A DNA stretch of 64,000 nucleotides from Bradyrhizobium sp. SZCCT0148 (GCF_018129985.1 NZ_JAFCKT010000017.1:1-64000), one strand, 5' to 3'. Counted from the first letter of the stretch, positions 43,059 through 51,886 are shown. The notes: generated from the sequence alone by a model not told the origin. Program-made: numbers and translations.

Positions 43059-44168
43059 ATGAAGACACGTGCCGCCGTCGCTTTCGAAGCCAAGAAGCCG
43101 CTCGAAATCGTCGAACTCGATCTGGAAGGCCCCAAGGCCGGCGAGGTCCTGGTCGAGATCAAGGCGACGGGCATCTGCCATACCGACGCCTATACGCTCG
43201 ACGGCTTCGACAGCGAGGGAATCTTCCCGTCGGTCCTGGGCCATGAGGGCGCCGGCATCATCCGCGAGATCGGCCCCGGCGTGACCTCGGTGAAGCCGGG
43301 CGACCACGTCATCCCGCTCTACACGCCGGAATGCCGGCAGTGCAAAAGCTGTCTCAGCCAGAAGACCAACCTCTGCACCGCGATCCGTGCGACGCAAGGC
43401 AAGGGCGTGATGCCCGACGGCACCAGCCGCTTTTCCTACAAGGGCAAGCCGGTCTACCACTACATGGGCTGCTCGACCTTCTCGAACTTCACCGTGCTGC
43501 CGGAGATCGCGGTCGCCAAGATCCGCGAGGACGCCCCCTTCGACAAAAGCTGCTACATCGGCTGCGGCGTCACCACCGGCGTCGGCGCCGTCGTCAACAC
43601 CGCGAAAGTCACGCCGGGCTCCAACGTGGTCGTGTTCGGCCTCGGCGGCATCGGCCTCAACGTGATCCAGGGCGCCAAGATGGCCGGCGCCGACAAGATC
43701 ATCGGTGTCGACATCAACGACTCCAAGGAGGAATGGGGCCGCCGGTTCGGCATGACCGAGTTCGTCAATCCCAAGAAGATCACCGGCGACATCGTCCAGC
43801 ATCTCGTCGGGCTCACCGACGGCGGCGCGGACTACACTTTCGATTGCACCGGCAACACGACGGTGATGCGCCAGGCGCTGGAAGCCTGCCATCGCGGCTG
43901 GGGCACCTCGATCATCATCGGCGTGGCCGAATCCGGCAAGGAGATCGCCACCCGCCCGTTCCAGCTCGTCACCGGGCGCAACTGGCGCGGCACCGCCTTC
44001 GGCGGCGCGCGTGGTCGTACCGACGTGCCGAAGATCGTCGACTGGTACATGAACGGAAAGATCCAGATCGATCCGATGATCACCCATGTGCTGAAGCTCG
44101 AGGAGATCAACAAGGGTTTTGACCTCATGCACGAGGGAAAATCCATCCGTTCAGTCGTCGTGTACTAA
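43059..44168 (+). CDS. frmA: S-(hydroxymethyl)glutathione dehydrogenase (class III alcohol dehydrogenase)
   Basis: 369 residues, the exact family length. Zinc-site motifs: ATGICHTDAYTLDG (Cys, catalytic), GHEGAG, the four structural-zinc Cys in ECRQCKSCLSQKTNLC, and the NAD-binding GLGGIGLNVIQGAKMAGA. VGAVVNTAKV and CTGNTTVMRQALE are class III signatures. It oxidises S-(hydroxymethyl)glutathione to S-formylglutathione in the cytoplasm with NAD+. Called flhA in Paracoccus. It forms a unit with Gfa just downstream (32-bp gap), and follows xoxG by 60 bp. Confidence 0.96.
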   Translation: MKTRAAVAFEAKKPLEIVELDLEGPKAGEVLVEIKATGICHTDAYTLDGFDSEGIFPSVLGHEGAGIIREIGPGVTSVKPGDHVIPLYTPECRQCKSCLSQKTNLCTAIRATQGKGVMPDGTSRFSYKGKPVYHYMGCSTFSNFTVLPEIAVAKIREDAPFDKSCYIGCGVTTGVGAVVNTAKVTPGSNVVVFGLGGIGLNVIQGAKMAGADKIIGVDINDSKEEWGRRFGMTEFVNPKKITGDIVQHLVGLTDGGADYTFDCTGNTTVMRQALEACHRGWGTSIIIGVAESGKEIATRPFQLVTGRNWRGTAFGGARGRTDVPKIVDWYMNGKIQIDPMITHVLKLEEINKGFDLMHEGKSIRSVVVY

Positions 44169-44200
44169 CTCGAAAGCGTCACCCCAAGGAGGATCGACCC

Positions 44201-44764
44201 ATGACTGTTGCTCTCCATCCCTCGATCGACAACGGCCTCAAACAAGGCAGCGGCAGCTTCGCCGGCGGCACGCTGGTCTGCAAATGCAAGGACCACCAGG
44301 TCAAGGTCGCCGTCAAGGGCGACGTTGCTCACAATCACGCCTGCGGCTGCACCAAGTGCTGGAAGCCGCAAGGCGCGACGTTCTCTGTCGTCGCCGTCGT
44401 GCCGCGTCAGAACGTCACCGTGCTCGAGAACGGCGACAAGCTCCAGATCGTCGATCCCTCCGCGGTGATCCAGCGCCACGCCTGCAAGGCTTGCGGCACC
44501 CACATGTACGGTCGCATCGAGAACAAGAACCATCCGTTCTACGGCCTCGACTTCATCCATCCCGAGCTGTTCCAGGAGCAGGGTTCGCAGGCGCCGCAAT
44601 TCGCCGCGTTCGTCTCCTCGGTGATTGAAGCGGGCGTGAAGCCGGAGCAGATGGCCGGCATCCGTTCGCGGCTGAAGGAGATCGGGCTCGAGCCGTATGA
44701 TTGCCTGTCACCGGCGCTGATGGACGCGATCGCGACTCACGTCGCCAAAGCCAAAGCCGCCTGA
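44201..44764 (+). CDS. gfa: S-(hydroxymethyl)glutathione synthase (formaldehyde-activating Gfa)
   Basis: 187 residues of the Gfa/Mss4-fold family. Zinc-binding Cys: VCKCKDHQV, NHACGCTKCWKPQGA and HACKACGTHMYGRI, which match the family sites. C-terminal YDCLSPALMDAIATHVAK. The enzyme speeds condensation of formaldehyde with glutathione. Its place directly after the glutathione-dependent dehydrogenase, and after xoxF-xoxG, completes the pathway for methanol carbon except the hydrolase at 17.7 kb. GGAGG precedes the ATG at 44201. Confidence 0.94.
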   Translation: MTVALHPSIDNGLKQGSGSFAGGTLVCKCKDHQVKVAVKGDVAHNHACGCTKCWKPQGATFSVVAVVPRQNVTVLENGDKLQIVDPSAVIQRHACKACGTHMYGRIENKNHPFYGLDFIHPELFQEQGSQAPQFAAFVSSVIEAGVKPEQMAGIRSRLKEIGLEPYDCLSPALMDAIATHVAKAKAA

Positions 44765-45402
44765 GTAAATCCCCGCCTGCGCAAGGCGTCGCTATTCTCC
44801 ATACCCAGCGGCTCGCTGGCCTCGATCAGGCCCAGCGAGCCGGACGGGCCTTGCCCCAAAACGATCGCGGCGAGGCCGCCGCCGCTGCAAGTTACGCGTA
44901 TGCGAGGGCGATCGGCTCCCTCAGTCCTGGTCTCTGAATGACTGCGCAGCACCTCAACTTCCGTCTTGAAGTTCCCGGTCCCTGCGTTTCTCCCTCCCTC
45001 GACTGAGGCACCTTGCTTCGTCCGCACAGTCTTTCTGGCGGACGAAGCTTTTTTCACCGCAACCCCTGTTTGCGAACGCGCGTTCTACGCGGCGCGATGA
45101 CGCGCCCTGCTTTTGACAAATCCTCGATGCAATCTTTTCCCGGTGAGAACACCCGGCTGTGAACGCCGGGTCTGCGTGATCTCTGCTATGGTCGCGCCGT
45201 CACGATGCCGCACGACGTTCGACAATCAAGAACAAAAACGGGAGGTATCGAGCACATCCAGACATCGCCATCGGCATTGCTGTCTCCCTCCGGGATTTGC
45301 CCGTGCGGGACGACGGCCGGATCTGGCGAGACGAGGCATCAACCGTCGCTGACCAGCGGCGAATTTTGAATTTGGCATGCTTATGAAGAGCGAGGGACGA
45401 TC
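44765..45402. other. Intergenic region after gfa
   Basis: 638 bp without a supported gene. It contains an imperfect hairpin at 44809-44842 (CGGCTCGCTGG / CCAGCGAGCCG), the terminator at 45015-45054, a small inverted repeat ACCCGGC/GCCGGGT at 45151-45171 and a TTGACA at 45113 whose matching -10 is poor. The promoter of the molybdenum hydroxylase operon should lie in its right half. Confidence 0.5.
45015..45054 (+). terminator. Rho-independent terminator
   Basis: Perfect 11-bp stem GCTTCGTCCGC / GCGGACGAAGC with a 12-nt loop, followed by six T. It is 250 bp after the gfa stop and presumably ends the xoxF-gfa transcript. Confidence 0.85.
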
Positions 45403-45855
45403 ATGATCAAGGTGAAGATCAACGGCCAGGAACAGAGCTGGGACGGCGACCCGGATCTTCCGCTACTCTGGTTCCTGCGTGACGAAGCCGGGCTCACCGG
45501 CACCAAGTACGGCTGCGGCCAGGCGCTGTGTGGCAGTTGCACCGTCATCGTCGACAAGGAAGCTGTGCGGTCCTGCATTACGTCGATCAACGACGTCGCC
45601 GGACGCGAGGTCACCACGATCGAGGGGCTGCATCCGAATGGCGATCATCCGGTGCAGAAGGCTTGGCGCCAGGTCAACGTGCCGCAATGCGGCTTCTGCC
45701 AGGCCGGCCAAATCATGCAGGCCGCCGCGCTTCTGATGGACAATCCGAAGCCTTCGCATGACCAGATCCGCGAAGCGATGTCCGGCAACATCTGCCGCTG
45801 CGGCTGCTACCAGCGCATCGAGAACGCGGTCCATCTCGCATCGACGGGGGTTTGA
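45403..45855 (+). CDS. [2Fe-2S] subunit of molybdenum hydroxylase
   Basis: 150 residues, the small subunit of the xanthine-oxidase family. First cluster Cys: YGCGQALCGSC and a later SC; second cluster: QCGFCQAGQ and GNICRCGCYQRI. This is the IorA/CoxS type that passes electrons from a molybdopterin subunit. It has no signal peptide of its own, though the large subunit downstream does (1-bp gap), so it may be exported with that subunit. It is likely an aldehyde or isoquinoline-type oxidoreductase. Confidence 0.92.
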   Translation: MIKVKINGQEQSWDGDPDLPLLWFLRDEAGLTGTKYGCGQALCGSCTVIVDKEAVRSCITSINDVAGREVTTIEGLHPNGDHPVQKAWRQVNVPQCGFCQAGQIMQAAALLMDNPKPSHDQIREAMSGNICRCGCYQRIENAVHLASTGV

Positions 45856-45856
45856 C

Positions 45857-48184
45857 ATGAATTTCATCGACAATCCCGGCAAGCTCCATGTCTTCGAAAA
45901 AAATGCCTTCGAAAAGAACATCAAGATCGAGAAGGTCTCGCGCCGCAGCATCCTGAAGGGCCTCGGGATCACCGGCGGCTTCGTGCTGGCGGCACCTGTG
46001 ATGTCGCGCCAGGCGTTTGCCTATGAGACCGGCGCGGGCAAGATGCCGCATGGCGTCGTGGTCGACCCGCGCGTGTTCGTCGCGGTCGGGCCCGACGGCA
46101 TCGTCACCATCCTCGCCCACCGTTCCGAGATGGGCACAGGCGTCCGCACCAGCCTGCCCCTGATCGTGGCCGAGGAGATGGAAGCCGATTGGTCAAGGGT
46201 CAAGGTGAAGCAGGCCCATGGCGACGAGGTCAAGTTCGGCAATCAGGACACCGACGGCTCGCGCAGCACGCGGCATTATCTGATTCCGATGCGCCAGATC
46301 GGCGCCGCCGCCCGCACCATGCTGGAGCAGGCCGCGGCGAAGCGCTGGGGCGTTCCGGCGACCGAAGTGAAGGCCGTCAATCACGAGGTCGTCCACAGCG
46401 CCAGCGGGCGCAAGCTCGGTTTCGGCGAACTCGCCGCCGATGCCGCCAAGGAGTCGATGCCCAGCATCGAAGGCCTCAAGCTGAAGAATCCCAAGGATTT
46501 CCGCTATCTCGGCAAGGGCCAGGTCGGCATCGTCGATCTCCACGACATCACCACCGGCAAGGCGCTTTACGGCGCCGATGTGCGGTTGCCCGGCATGAAA
46601 TATGCCGTGATCGCGCGTCCGCCGGTCACAGGGGGCACGCTGGTTTCCTTCGATCCCGATGCGGCGCTGAAGATTCCCGGCGTTGAGAAGGTGATGAAGG
46701 TTCAGGGCTGGCCCTGGCCGTCGAAGTTCCAGCCGCTCGGCGGAGTCGCGGTGATCGCCCGCAACACCGGCGCTGCGATCAAGGGCCGCGACGCCCTGAA
46801 GCTGACATGGGACGATGGCGCCAACGGCAAATACGACTCGGTCGCCTATCGCAAGGACCTCGAGGAAGCCGCGCGCAAGCCCGGTCTCGTCGTGCGCGCC
46901 GAAGGTGATGCCGACGCCGCGCTCAAGACCGCCGACAAGGTCGTCGTCGGCGAATATTACCTGCCCCACCTCGCCCATGTCAGCATGGAGCCGCCGGTCG
47001 CGGTTGCCGACGTCAAGGGCGACAAGGCGGAGATCTGGGCGCCGGTGCAGAGCCCCGGCGGCACCCGCGAGGACGTCGCCAAGACGCTCGGTATCCCCGA
47101 GGGGAATGTCACCGTCAACGTGACGCTGCTCGGCGGCGGTTTCGGCCGCAAGTCGAAATGCGACTTCGCGCTCGAGGCCGCGCTGCTGTCGAAGGAGCTC
47201 GGGGCGCCCGTGAAGGTGCAGTGGACGCGCGAGGACGACGTGCACCACGACTTCCTGCACACCGTCTCGGTGGAGCGAATCGAGGCGGGCCTGGACAAGA
47301 GCGGCAAGGTGATCGCGTGGCGCCATCGCAGCGTCGCGCCGACCATCGCCTCGACCTTCGCGGCCGGCGCCAAGCATGCGGCACCCTTCGAGCTCGGCAT
47401 GGGCCTCGTCGACATGCCGTTCGAAATCGCCAACATCTCCTGCGAGAACCCGGAGGCCGCGGCATTCACCCGCATCGGCTGGTTCCGCTCGGTTTCGAAC
47501 ATTCCGCGTGCGTTTGCAGTGCAATCGATGGTAGGCGAGATCGCAGCTGCAACCGGGCGCGACCAGAAGGAAACGCTGCTCGCGCTGATCGGCAGCCCGC
47601 GGATCGTCAAGCCCGCGGTGAAGGACATGTGGAACTACGGCGAGCCCCAGGACAGTTACCCGATCGACACCGCGCGCCTGCGCAAGGTGGTCGAGCTGGT
47701 GGCCGAGAAGGGCGAATGGGGCCGTCAGGTCCCGAAGGGCCACGGTCTGGGCATCGCCGTGCACCGCAGCTTCGTCAGTTACATCGCAACGATCGTCGAG
47801 GTCGCGGTCGACGACAAGGGCAAACTGACGGTGCCGCGGGTCGACACCGCCATCGACTGCGGCACCTATGTCAATCCCGAACGCATTGCCTCCCAGATCG
47901 AGGGCGCGGCGATCATGGGGCTGAGCATCGCCAAATATGGCGAGATCTCCTTCAAGGACGGCAAGGTGCAGCAGAAGAATTTTGACGACTTCCAGGTCGT
48001 CAGGATCGACGAGTCGCCTGCGGTGACCAATGTCTACATCGTGCCGCCCGGACCGGATACGCCGCCAAGCGGCGTCGGCGAGCCCGGCGTCCCGCCGTTT
48101 GCGCCGGCACTGATGAACGCGATCTTTGCCGCGACGGGAAAACGCATCCGCAGCCTGCCGCTCGGCAAGCAATTGGAGGCGTGA
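45857..48184 (+). CDS. Molybdopterin-binding subunit, isoquinoline 1-oxidoreductase/aldehyde dehydrogenase type
   Basis: 775 residues. A twin-arginine signal appears after a 26-residue lead (SRRSILKGLGITGGFVLAAPV), so the enzyme is periplasmic. Molybdopterin domains follow: GGGFGRKSKCDF, HVSMEPPVAVA and the active-site Glu in GVGEPGVPPFAPA near the end. This is the IorB-like group of xanthine-dehydrogenase family enzymes that oxidise aldehydes or N-heterocycles without a FAD subunit. Situated right after the formaldehyde genes, an aldehyde oxidation role is plausible, but the substrate is not known. No cytochrome c subunit gene follows, unlike many relatives. Confidence 0.9.
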   Translation: MNFIDNPGKLHVFEKNAFEKNIKIEKVSRRSILKGLGITGGFVLAAPVMSRQAFAYETGAGKMPHGVVVDPRVFVAVGPDGIVTILAHRSEMGTGVRTSLPLIVAEEMEADWSRVKVKQAHGDEVKFGNQDTDGSRSTRHYLIPMRQIGAAARTMLEQAAAKRWGVPATEVKAVNHEVVHSASGRKLGFGELAADAAKESMPSIEGLKLKNPKDFRYLGKGQVGIVDLHDITTGKALYGADVRLPGMKYAVIARPPVTGGTLVSFDPDAALKIPGVEKVMKVQGWPWPSKFQPLGGVAVIARNTGAAIKGRDALKLTWDDGANGKYDSVAYRKDLEEAARKPGLVVRAEGDADAALKTADKVVVGEYYLPHLAHVSMEPPVAVADVKGDKAEIWAPVQSPGGTREDVAKTLGIPEGNVTVNVTLLGGGFGRKSKCDFALEAALLSKELGAPVKVQWTREDDVHHDFLHTVSVERIEAGLDKSGKVIAWRHRSVAPTIASTFAAGAKHAAPFELGMGLVDMPFEIANISCENPEAAAFTRIGWFRSVSNIPRAFAVQSMVGEIAAATGRDQKETLLALIGSPRIVKPAVKDMWNYGEPQDSYPIDTARLRKVVELVAEKGEWGRQVPKGHGLGIAVHRSFVSYIATIVEVAVDDKGKLTVPRVDTAIDCGTYVNPERIASQIEGAAIMGLSIAKYGEISFKDGKVQQKNFDDFQVVRIDESPAVTNVYIVPPGPDTPPSGVGEPGVPPFAPALMNAIFAATGKRIRSLPLGKQLEA

Positions 48185-48198
48185 GCCTAAACAGCAGC

Positions 48199-48224
48199 GC
48201 GAGACGGAACACAAGCCGTCTCGC
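48199..48224 (+). terminator. Hairpin after the molybdenum hydroxylase operon
   Basis: 9-bp stem GCGAGACGG / CCGTCTCGC with an 8-nt loop, 15 bp after the stop codon at 48184. No clear T run, so it may be a weak or Rho-assisted terminator. Confidence 0.55.
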
Positions 48225-48256
48225 GCCGTTTCCATCGATCTGACAGGAGCAGATCG

Positions 48257-48517
48257 ATGACCAACATCCCAAAGGCGCTCGCAGTCTCATTGCTGTCGAG
48301 CGCTTTTCTTTTGACGGCCTCCGGCGCATTCGCCCAAGGCACCACTACGCCACCAGCCACCGCGACGCGCCCCTCCGCGCCGGACCAGAACTCGCTGCCC
48401 AACGCCAACGCTCCGCCCGCCTCGACCACACAGACCACCGGACAGCACACTCCGGATCCCAAGGTTCAGGAAATGAACCAGAAGGAAAAGGACAAGGTCG
48501 AGCGGACGGGGAAGTAG
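48257..48517 (+). CDS. Small Thr/Pro/Ala-rich exported protein
   Basis: 86 residues: signal peptide 1-27 (ending AFA), then a low-complexity Thr/Pro/Ala region (TTTPPATATRPSAPDQNSLPN) and a charged end (MNQKEKDKVERTGK). AGGAGCAGATCG precedes the ATG. No domain. A terminator at 48529-48558 follows at once, so it is a single-gene transcript. Function unknown; similar small proteins are common in rhizobia. Confidence 0.65.
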   Translation: MTNIPKALAVSLLSSAFLLTASGAFAQGTTTPPATATRPSAPDQNSLPNANAPPASTTQTTGQHTPDPKVQEMNQKEKDKVERTGK

Positions 48518-48528
48518 GAACACACAAG

Positions 48529-48558
48529 AATGCGGCGGACGTTACCGTCCGCCGCATT
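48529..48558. terminator. Bidirectional terminator before the third PQQ dehydrogenase
   Basis: Perfect 13-bp stem AATGCGGCGGACG / CGTCCGCCGCATT with a TTAC loop. It serves the plus-strand gene ending at 48517 and the minus-strand dehydrogenase ending at 48600. Confidence 0.8.
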
Positions 48559-48599
48559 TGCCCCCCTGCTGCTCCGCTACTTTCGATCCGCCCGCGGAG

Positions 48600-50351
48600 C
48601 TACTTCTTCAGCGCGAACACCCAGACGACGCCGCCTTGTGGCACATTGGCTTCTATGCCGATGTTGTTGGTCACCAGCGCATCCTGGATGCGTTGCGCGT
48701 CGACACCCCATCCCGACTGGATCGCGATGTACTGGGTGCCGTCGATTTCGTAGGACACCGGCATGCCCATGATGCCGGAGTTGGTCTTCTGCTCCCACAG
48801 CAATTCGCCGGTCTTGGCGTTGAAGGCGCGGAAGTTGCGGTCGTTTGTGCCGCCGACGAAGACGAGATCGCCTGCGGTCGCCGTCACCGAACCGAACAAC
48901 TGCGACTTCGGGAAGTTGTGCTGCCACACTTTCTTGCCGGTGGCAGGATCCCAGGCCTGGAGCTCGCCGAAATGATCGGCGCCCGGCTTTGTCTTCAGGC
49001 CGATGTCCTCAGGCTTGGTGCCGAGCCAGAGCTCACCCGCCTTGAGCGGAACCTTCTCGCCGGTGAAGCCGCCGCAGAAATTTTCGTTGGCCGGCACATA
49101 CACGAGCCCGGTCTTCTGGCTGTAGGCTGCCGACGGCCAATCCTTGCCGCCCCACAATGACGGACAGAACTCAACGCGCTTGCCGATCACCGGCTTGTGC
49201 GCGGGATCGACGATCGGCTTGCCTGTTTCGGCATCGATCCCCTTCCAGACGTCGGTTGCGACGAACGGCCAGCCGGCGACGTAATTGATCTTGGTCGGGG
49301 TGCGCTCGAGCACCCAGAAGATCGCGTCGCGGCCGGGATGCACCAAGCTCTTGATGGTGCGGCCATCGCGTTGCAGGTCGATCAGCATGGGCGCGTCGAC
49401 CTCGTCCCAATCCCAGGAATCGTTCTGGTGATACTGGTGATAGGTCTTGATCTTGCCGGTGCCGGGATCGAGCGCAAGCACCGACGAGGTGTAGAGATTG
49501 TCACCGGGATGCGTCTCACCAGGCCAGGGGGCGGCATTGCCGGTGCCCCAGTAGATCGTCTTGGTGTCCTTGTCGTAATTGCCGGTCATCCAGGCCGAAC
49601 CACCGCCGGTCTTCCAGTCGTCGCCCTGCCAGGTATCGTGGCCGGGCTCGCCCTCGCCCGGAATGGTATAGGTCCGCCACAGCTCCTTGCCGTCCTTGGC
49701 ATCGAAGGCGGCGACGTAGCCGCGCACGCCGAGCTCGCCGCCCGAGCCGCCGACAATGACCTTGCCTTCGACAATCAGCGGCATAAGGGTCATATACTGG
49801 CCCTTCCTGTAGTCCTGCACCTTGGTGTCCCACACCACCTTGCCGGTTTTGGCGTCGAGCGCGACGACATGGTCGTCGGTGGTAGCGAGATAGAGCTTGT
49901 CCTCCCACAGGCCGACACCGCGGTTGGTCGGATGCAGCTGGAACAGGTCATCGGGGAGTTGGCGCTTGTAGCGCCAGTATTCATCGCCGGTCCTGGCGTC
50001 GATCGCGATCACCTGTCCCATCGGGGTCGTCACGAACATCACGCCGTTGTTGACGATCGGCGGCGCCTCGTGACCCTCGACCACACCGGTGGCAAACGTC
50101 CAGACCGGCGTGAGATTCTTCACGTTCGACGTGTTGATCTGGTCGAGCGGGCTATAGCCCTGTCCGTCATAGGTGCGCCGATAGAGCATCCAGTTGCTGG
50201 GCTCCGGATTCTCGAGGCGCTGCTGGGTGACCGGAGAATAATTCTCGATCGGGCCTGCGCTCGCGGCGGTCGAGGCCAAACACGTAAAGGCAACAAAGCC
50301 GGATAGCAGCCATTGTTTCCTGATTGCCGACGCTGTCTTGGACGTTTTCAT
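48600..50351 (-). CDS. PQQ-dependent dehydrogenase, divergent type lacking the vicinal disulfide
   Basis: 583 residues; signal peptide about 1-32 (ending ASA). PQQ propeller with W-motifs (AIDARTGDEYWRYK, ALDAKTGKVVW, AFNAKTGELLW). Catalytic Asp314 is in SWDWDEV, and Asp316 two residues later could be a lanthanide ligand, but in this clade the assignment is not established. The two adjacent Cys of methanol and ethanol dehydrogenases are absent: the equivalent stretch reads FQLHPTNRGVG. It is translated 125 bp after a Rieske gene, so its acceptor may not be a simple cytochrome. AAGGGGAACG precedes the ATG at 50351. Substrate unknown. Confidence 0.9.
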   Translation of the reverse strand: MKTSKTASAIRKQWLLSGFVAFTCLASTAASAGPIENYSPVTQQRLENPEPSNWMLYRRTYDGQGYSPLDQINTSNVKNLTPVWTFATGVVEGHEAPPIVNNGVMFVTTPMGQVIAIDARTGDEYWRYKRQLPDDLFQLHPTNRGVGLWEDKLYLATTDDHVVALDAKTGKVVWDTKVQDYRKGQYMTLMPLIVEGKVIVGGSGGELGVRGYVAAFDAKDGKELWRTYTIPGEGEPGHDTWQGDDWKTGGGSAWMTGNYDKDTKTIYWGTGNAAPWPGETHPGDNLYTSSVLALDPGTGKIKTYHQYHQNDSWDWDEVDAPMLIDLQRDGRTIKSLVHPGRDAIFWVLERTPTKINYVAGWPFVATDVWKGIDAETGKPIVDPAHKPVIGKRVEFCPSLWGGKDWPSAAYSQKTGLVYVPANENFCGGFTGEKVPLKAGELWLGTKPEDIGLKTKPGADHFGELQAWDPATGKKVWQHNFPKSQLFGSVTATAGDLVFVGGTNDRNFRAFNAKTGELLWEQKTNSGIMGMPVSYEIDGTQYIAIQSGWGVDAQRIQDALVTNNIGIEANVPQGGVVWVFALKK

Positions 50352-50476
50352 GGACGTTCCCCTTTTCATCCGTCTGAATTCTTATTTTGAATTGTTGTTT
50401 TGAATTCTTGCTCGTCCGTCGTCCGCCCCTCGGCGGATGCGGCCTCTCGTAACGCGGGCATGTCCCGCACCGTCCA

Positions 50477-51130
50477 TCATCCTGGCTGCACGCCTCCCAC
50501 CTTTCCGATGAAATTGCCGGCCACGCTGACCGCGCCGTCAGCAAGCGCAATCGGCAGCGTCGCGAGCCGCCGCGGCGCCGGCCCGAACACGACCTGCGCA
50601 CCTGCGCGGGGATCGTATTCGGAGTTGTGGCACATGCACTTGAACACCTCCTTGTCGCCGACATCGCTCTTGACCCAGGCGGTGACTGGACAGCCGGCAT
50701 GCGAGCAGATCGCCGAATAGGCGATGATGCCGTCGACGGCGCGCTCGCGCGTCTTGTCGTCGAGCTCGGCCGGATCGAGCCGGATGATCAGGATCTCGTT
50801 GAGCCGGGAGGCGCTGCGCACCACCGATGTCTTGGGATCCTTCGGCCAGGCATGCACAGGCGGACCGCCGGCCGGCAGGTCGGCCGCGGTGATCGGCTTT
50901 CCCTCCTTGTCGCCTTCGGAGAAGACGAGCACATCGCCCTTCTGCGGCCGTTCGTCGGAGCCGGGCGGGTCCTCGCCCGCGCGCGCGTGCGCGGAACAAC
51001 CGAGACAGGCGGTGGTGGCAAGTGCGCCGAGCAGGACCGTTCGCCGCGTTTGCTGGACGCCCGTGTCGGCTTCGGACTCCTCAGGGCTTTCGTACGATGG
51101 GGAATTCGGGGTGAATGATGCGCGGGACAT
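50477..51130 (-). CDS. Exported Rieske [2Fe-2S] protein
   Basis: 217 residues with a Tat-like signal (QTRRTVLLGALATTACLGC) after 26 residues. Rieske ligands: Cys142-x-His144 (CSHAGC) and Cys165-x2-His168 (CMCHNS); Cys147 and Cys167 would form the stabilising disulfide, as in the bc1 complex, and the two motifs are 20 residues apart. The protein lies just upstream of the PQQ dehydrogenase on the same strand and should share its transcript. It may pass electrons from PQQ to the respiratory chain. The start at 51130 is uncertain; an earlier frame from 51235 adds a helical lead without a clear ribosome binding site. Confidence 0.82.
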   Translation of the reverse strand: MSRASFTPNSPSYESPEESEADTGVQQTRRTVLLGALATTACLGCSAHARAGEDPPGSDERPQKGDVLVFSEGDKEGKPITAADLPAGGPPVHAWPKDPKTSVVRSASRLNEILIIRLDPAELDDKTRERAVDGIIAYSAICSHAGCPVTAWVKSDVGDKEVFKCMCHNSEYDPRAGAQVVFGPAPRRLATLPIALADGAVSVAGNFIGKVGGVQPG

Positions 51131-51394
51131 GTTCACAAGCAGGCGCCGGAACTCTGCCGAAAACAAGGCGAAGAGTTGGCGCCGCAGTGCATCAATATGG
51201 CTTTGCTCGCGTTGATTGAATGACGATGAACGCATTCCAGCGCATTTTCACAACATCAACGTCGCGCCGCGCGAGCGGCATGATGATTTTGCAGATCAGA
51301 CCGATGATGTAGGAATTGGTGCAGCGCGCTATTCTTCGCGCTGCGCAAACGCAGCACGACGTCTCCTGCATGATTTGCAGGCAGCCGTTTGTCG

Positions 51395-51859
51395 TCAGGA
51401 TCTGAGCACGTGGCGCGGCGCGGCGATCGAACCCGCGAGGGTGGCCGATGCCATCTCGAAACTGTCGGCGATGCGCCGCGCCTTGTCGATGAACAGGCTA
51501 GCTGCCGGCGGCGGACAGACTTCGCGCGCGGTCTGCTCGAACAGATCGAGCCAGCGGTCGAAATGATCAGCCACCAGGCCGAGCGGCAAATGCGCCCGCA
51601 TCGGCGAGCCGTGATAGCGGCCGCTCATCAGCACGACCGAGGACCAGAAATTCCTGAGCCTGGCGAGATGCTCGTCCCAATTCTGCACGACGGCGAAGAT
51701 CGGCCCCAGCAGTGCATCTTCGCGCACACGCCCGTAGAAGCGGGTGACCAGTTCGGAGATCATCTCTTCGGTAATCCCGGTGCGCTCGATCGCATCCTGG
51801 GTCAACAGGCTCCGCCGCGCGGCCGCCGCTTCGCGCTCGGCCTTCAATCGATCCGACAT
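51395..51859 (-). CDS. Group III truncated haemoglobin
   Basis: 154 residues of the trHb3 (GlbP-like) family. LVTRFYGRVREDALLGPIF near the start, NWDEHLARLRNFWSSVVL in the E helix region and His99 in ADHFDRWLDLF as the proximal haem ligand. Such globins handle O2 or NO redox chemistry in the cytoplasm. It is separated from the Rieske gene by about 260 bp; a functional link is not shown. The C-terminal 30 residues are not family-specific. Confidence 0.88.
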   Translation of the reverse strand: MSDRLKAEREAAAARRSLLTQDAIERTGITEEMISELVTRFYGRVREDALLGPIFAVVQNWDEHLARLRNFWSSVVLMSGRYHGSPMRAHLPLGLVADHFDRWLDLFEQTAREVCPPPAASLFIDKARRIADSFEMASATLAGSIAAPRHVLRS

Positions 51860-51886
51860 ATTTTTCTTCGTCCGTTTGGTCTTTCC

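Noticed and set aside
45113..45145. Sigma-70 promoter from TTGACA at 45113
   Set aside because: At 17 nt spacing the -10 reads TTTTCC-like, a poor match; kept only as a remark.
46193..48235. A long open frame opposite the molybdopterin subunit gene
   Set aside because: No ribosome binding site or domain; GC-skew shadow of the real gene.
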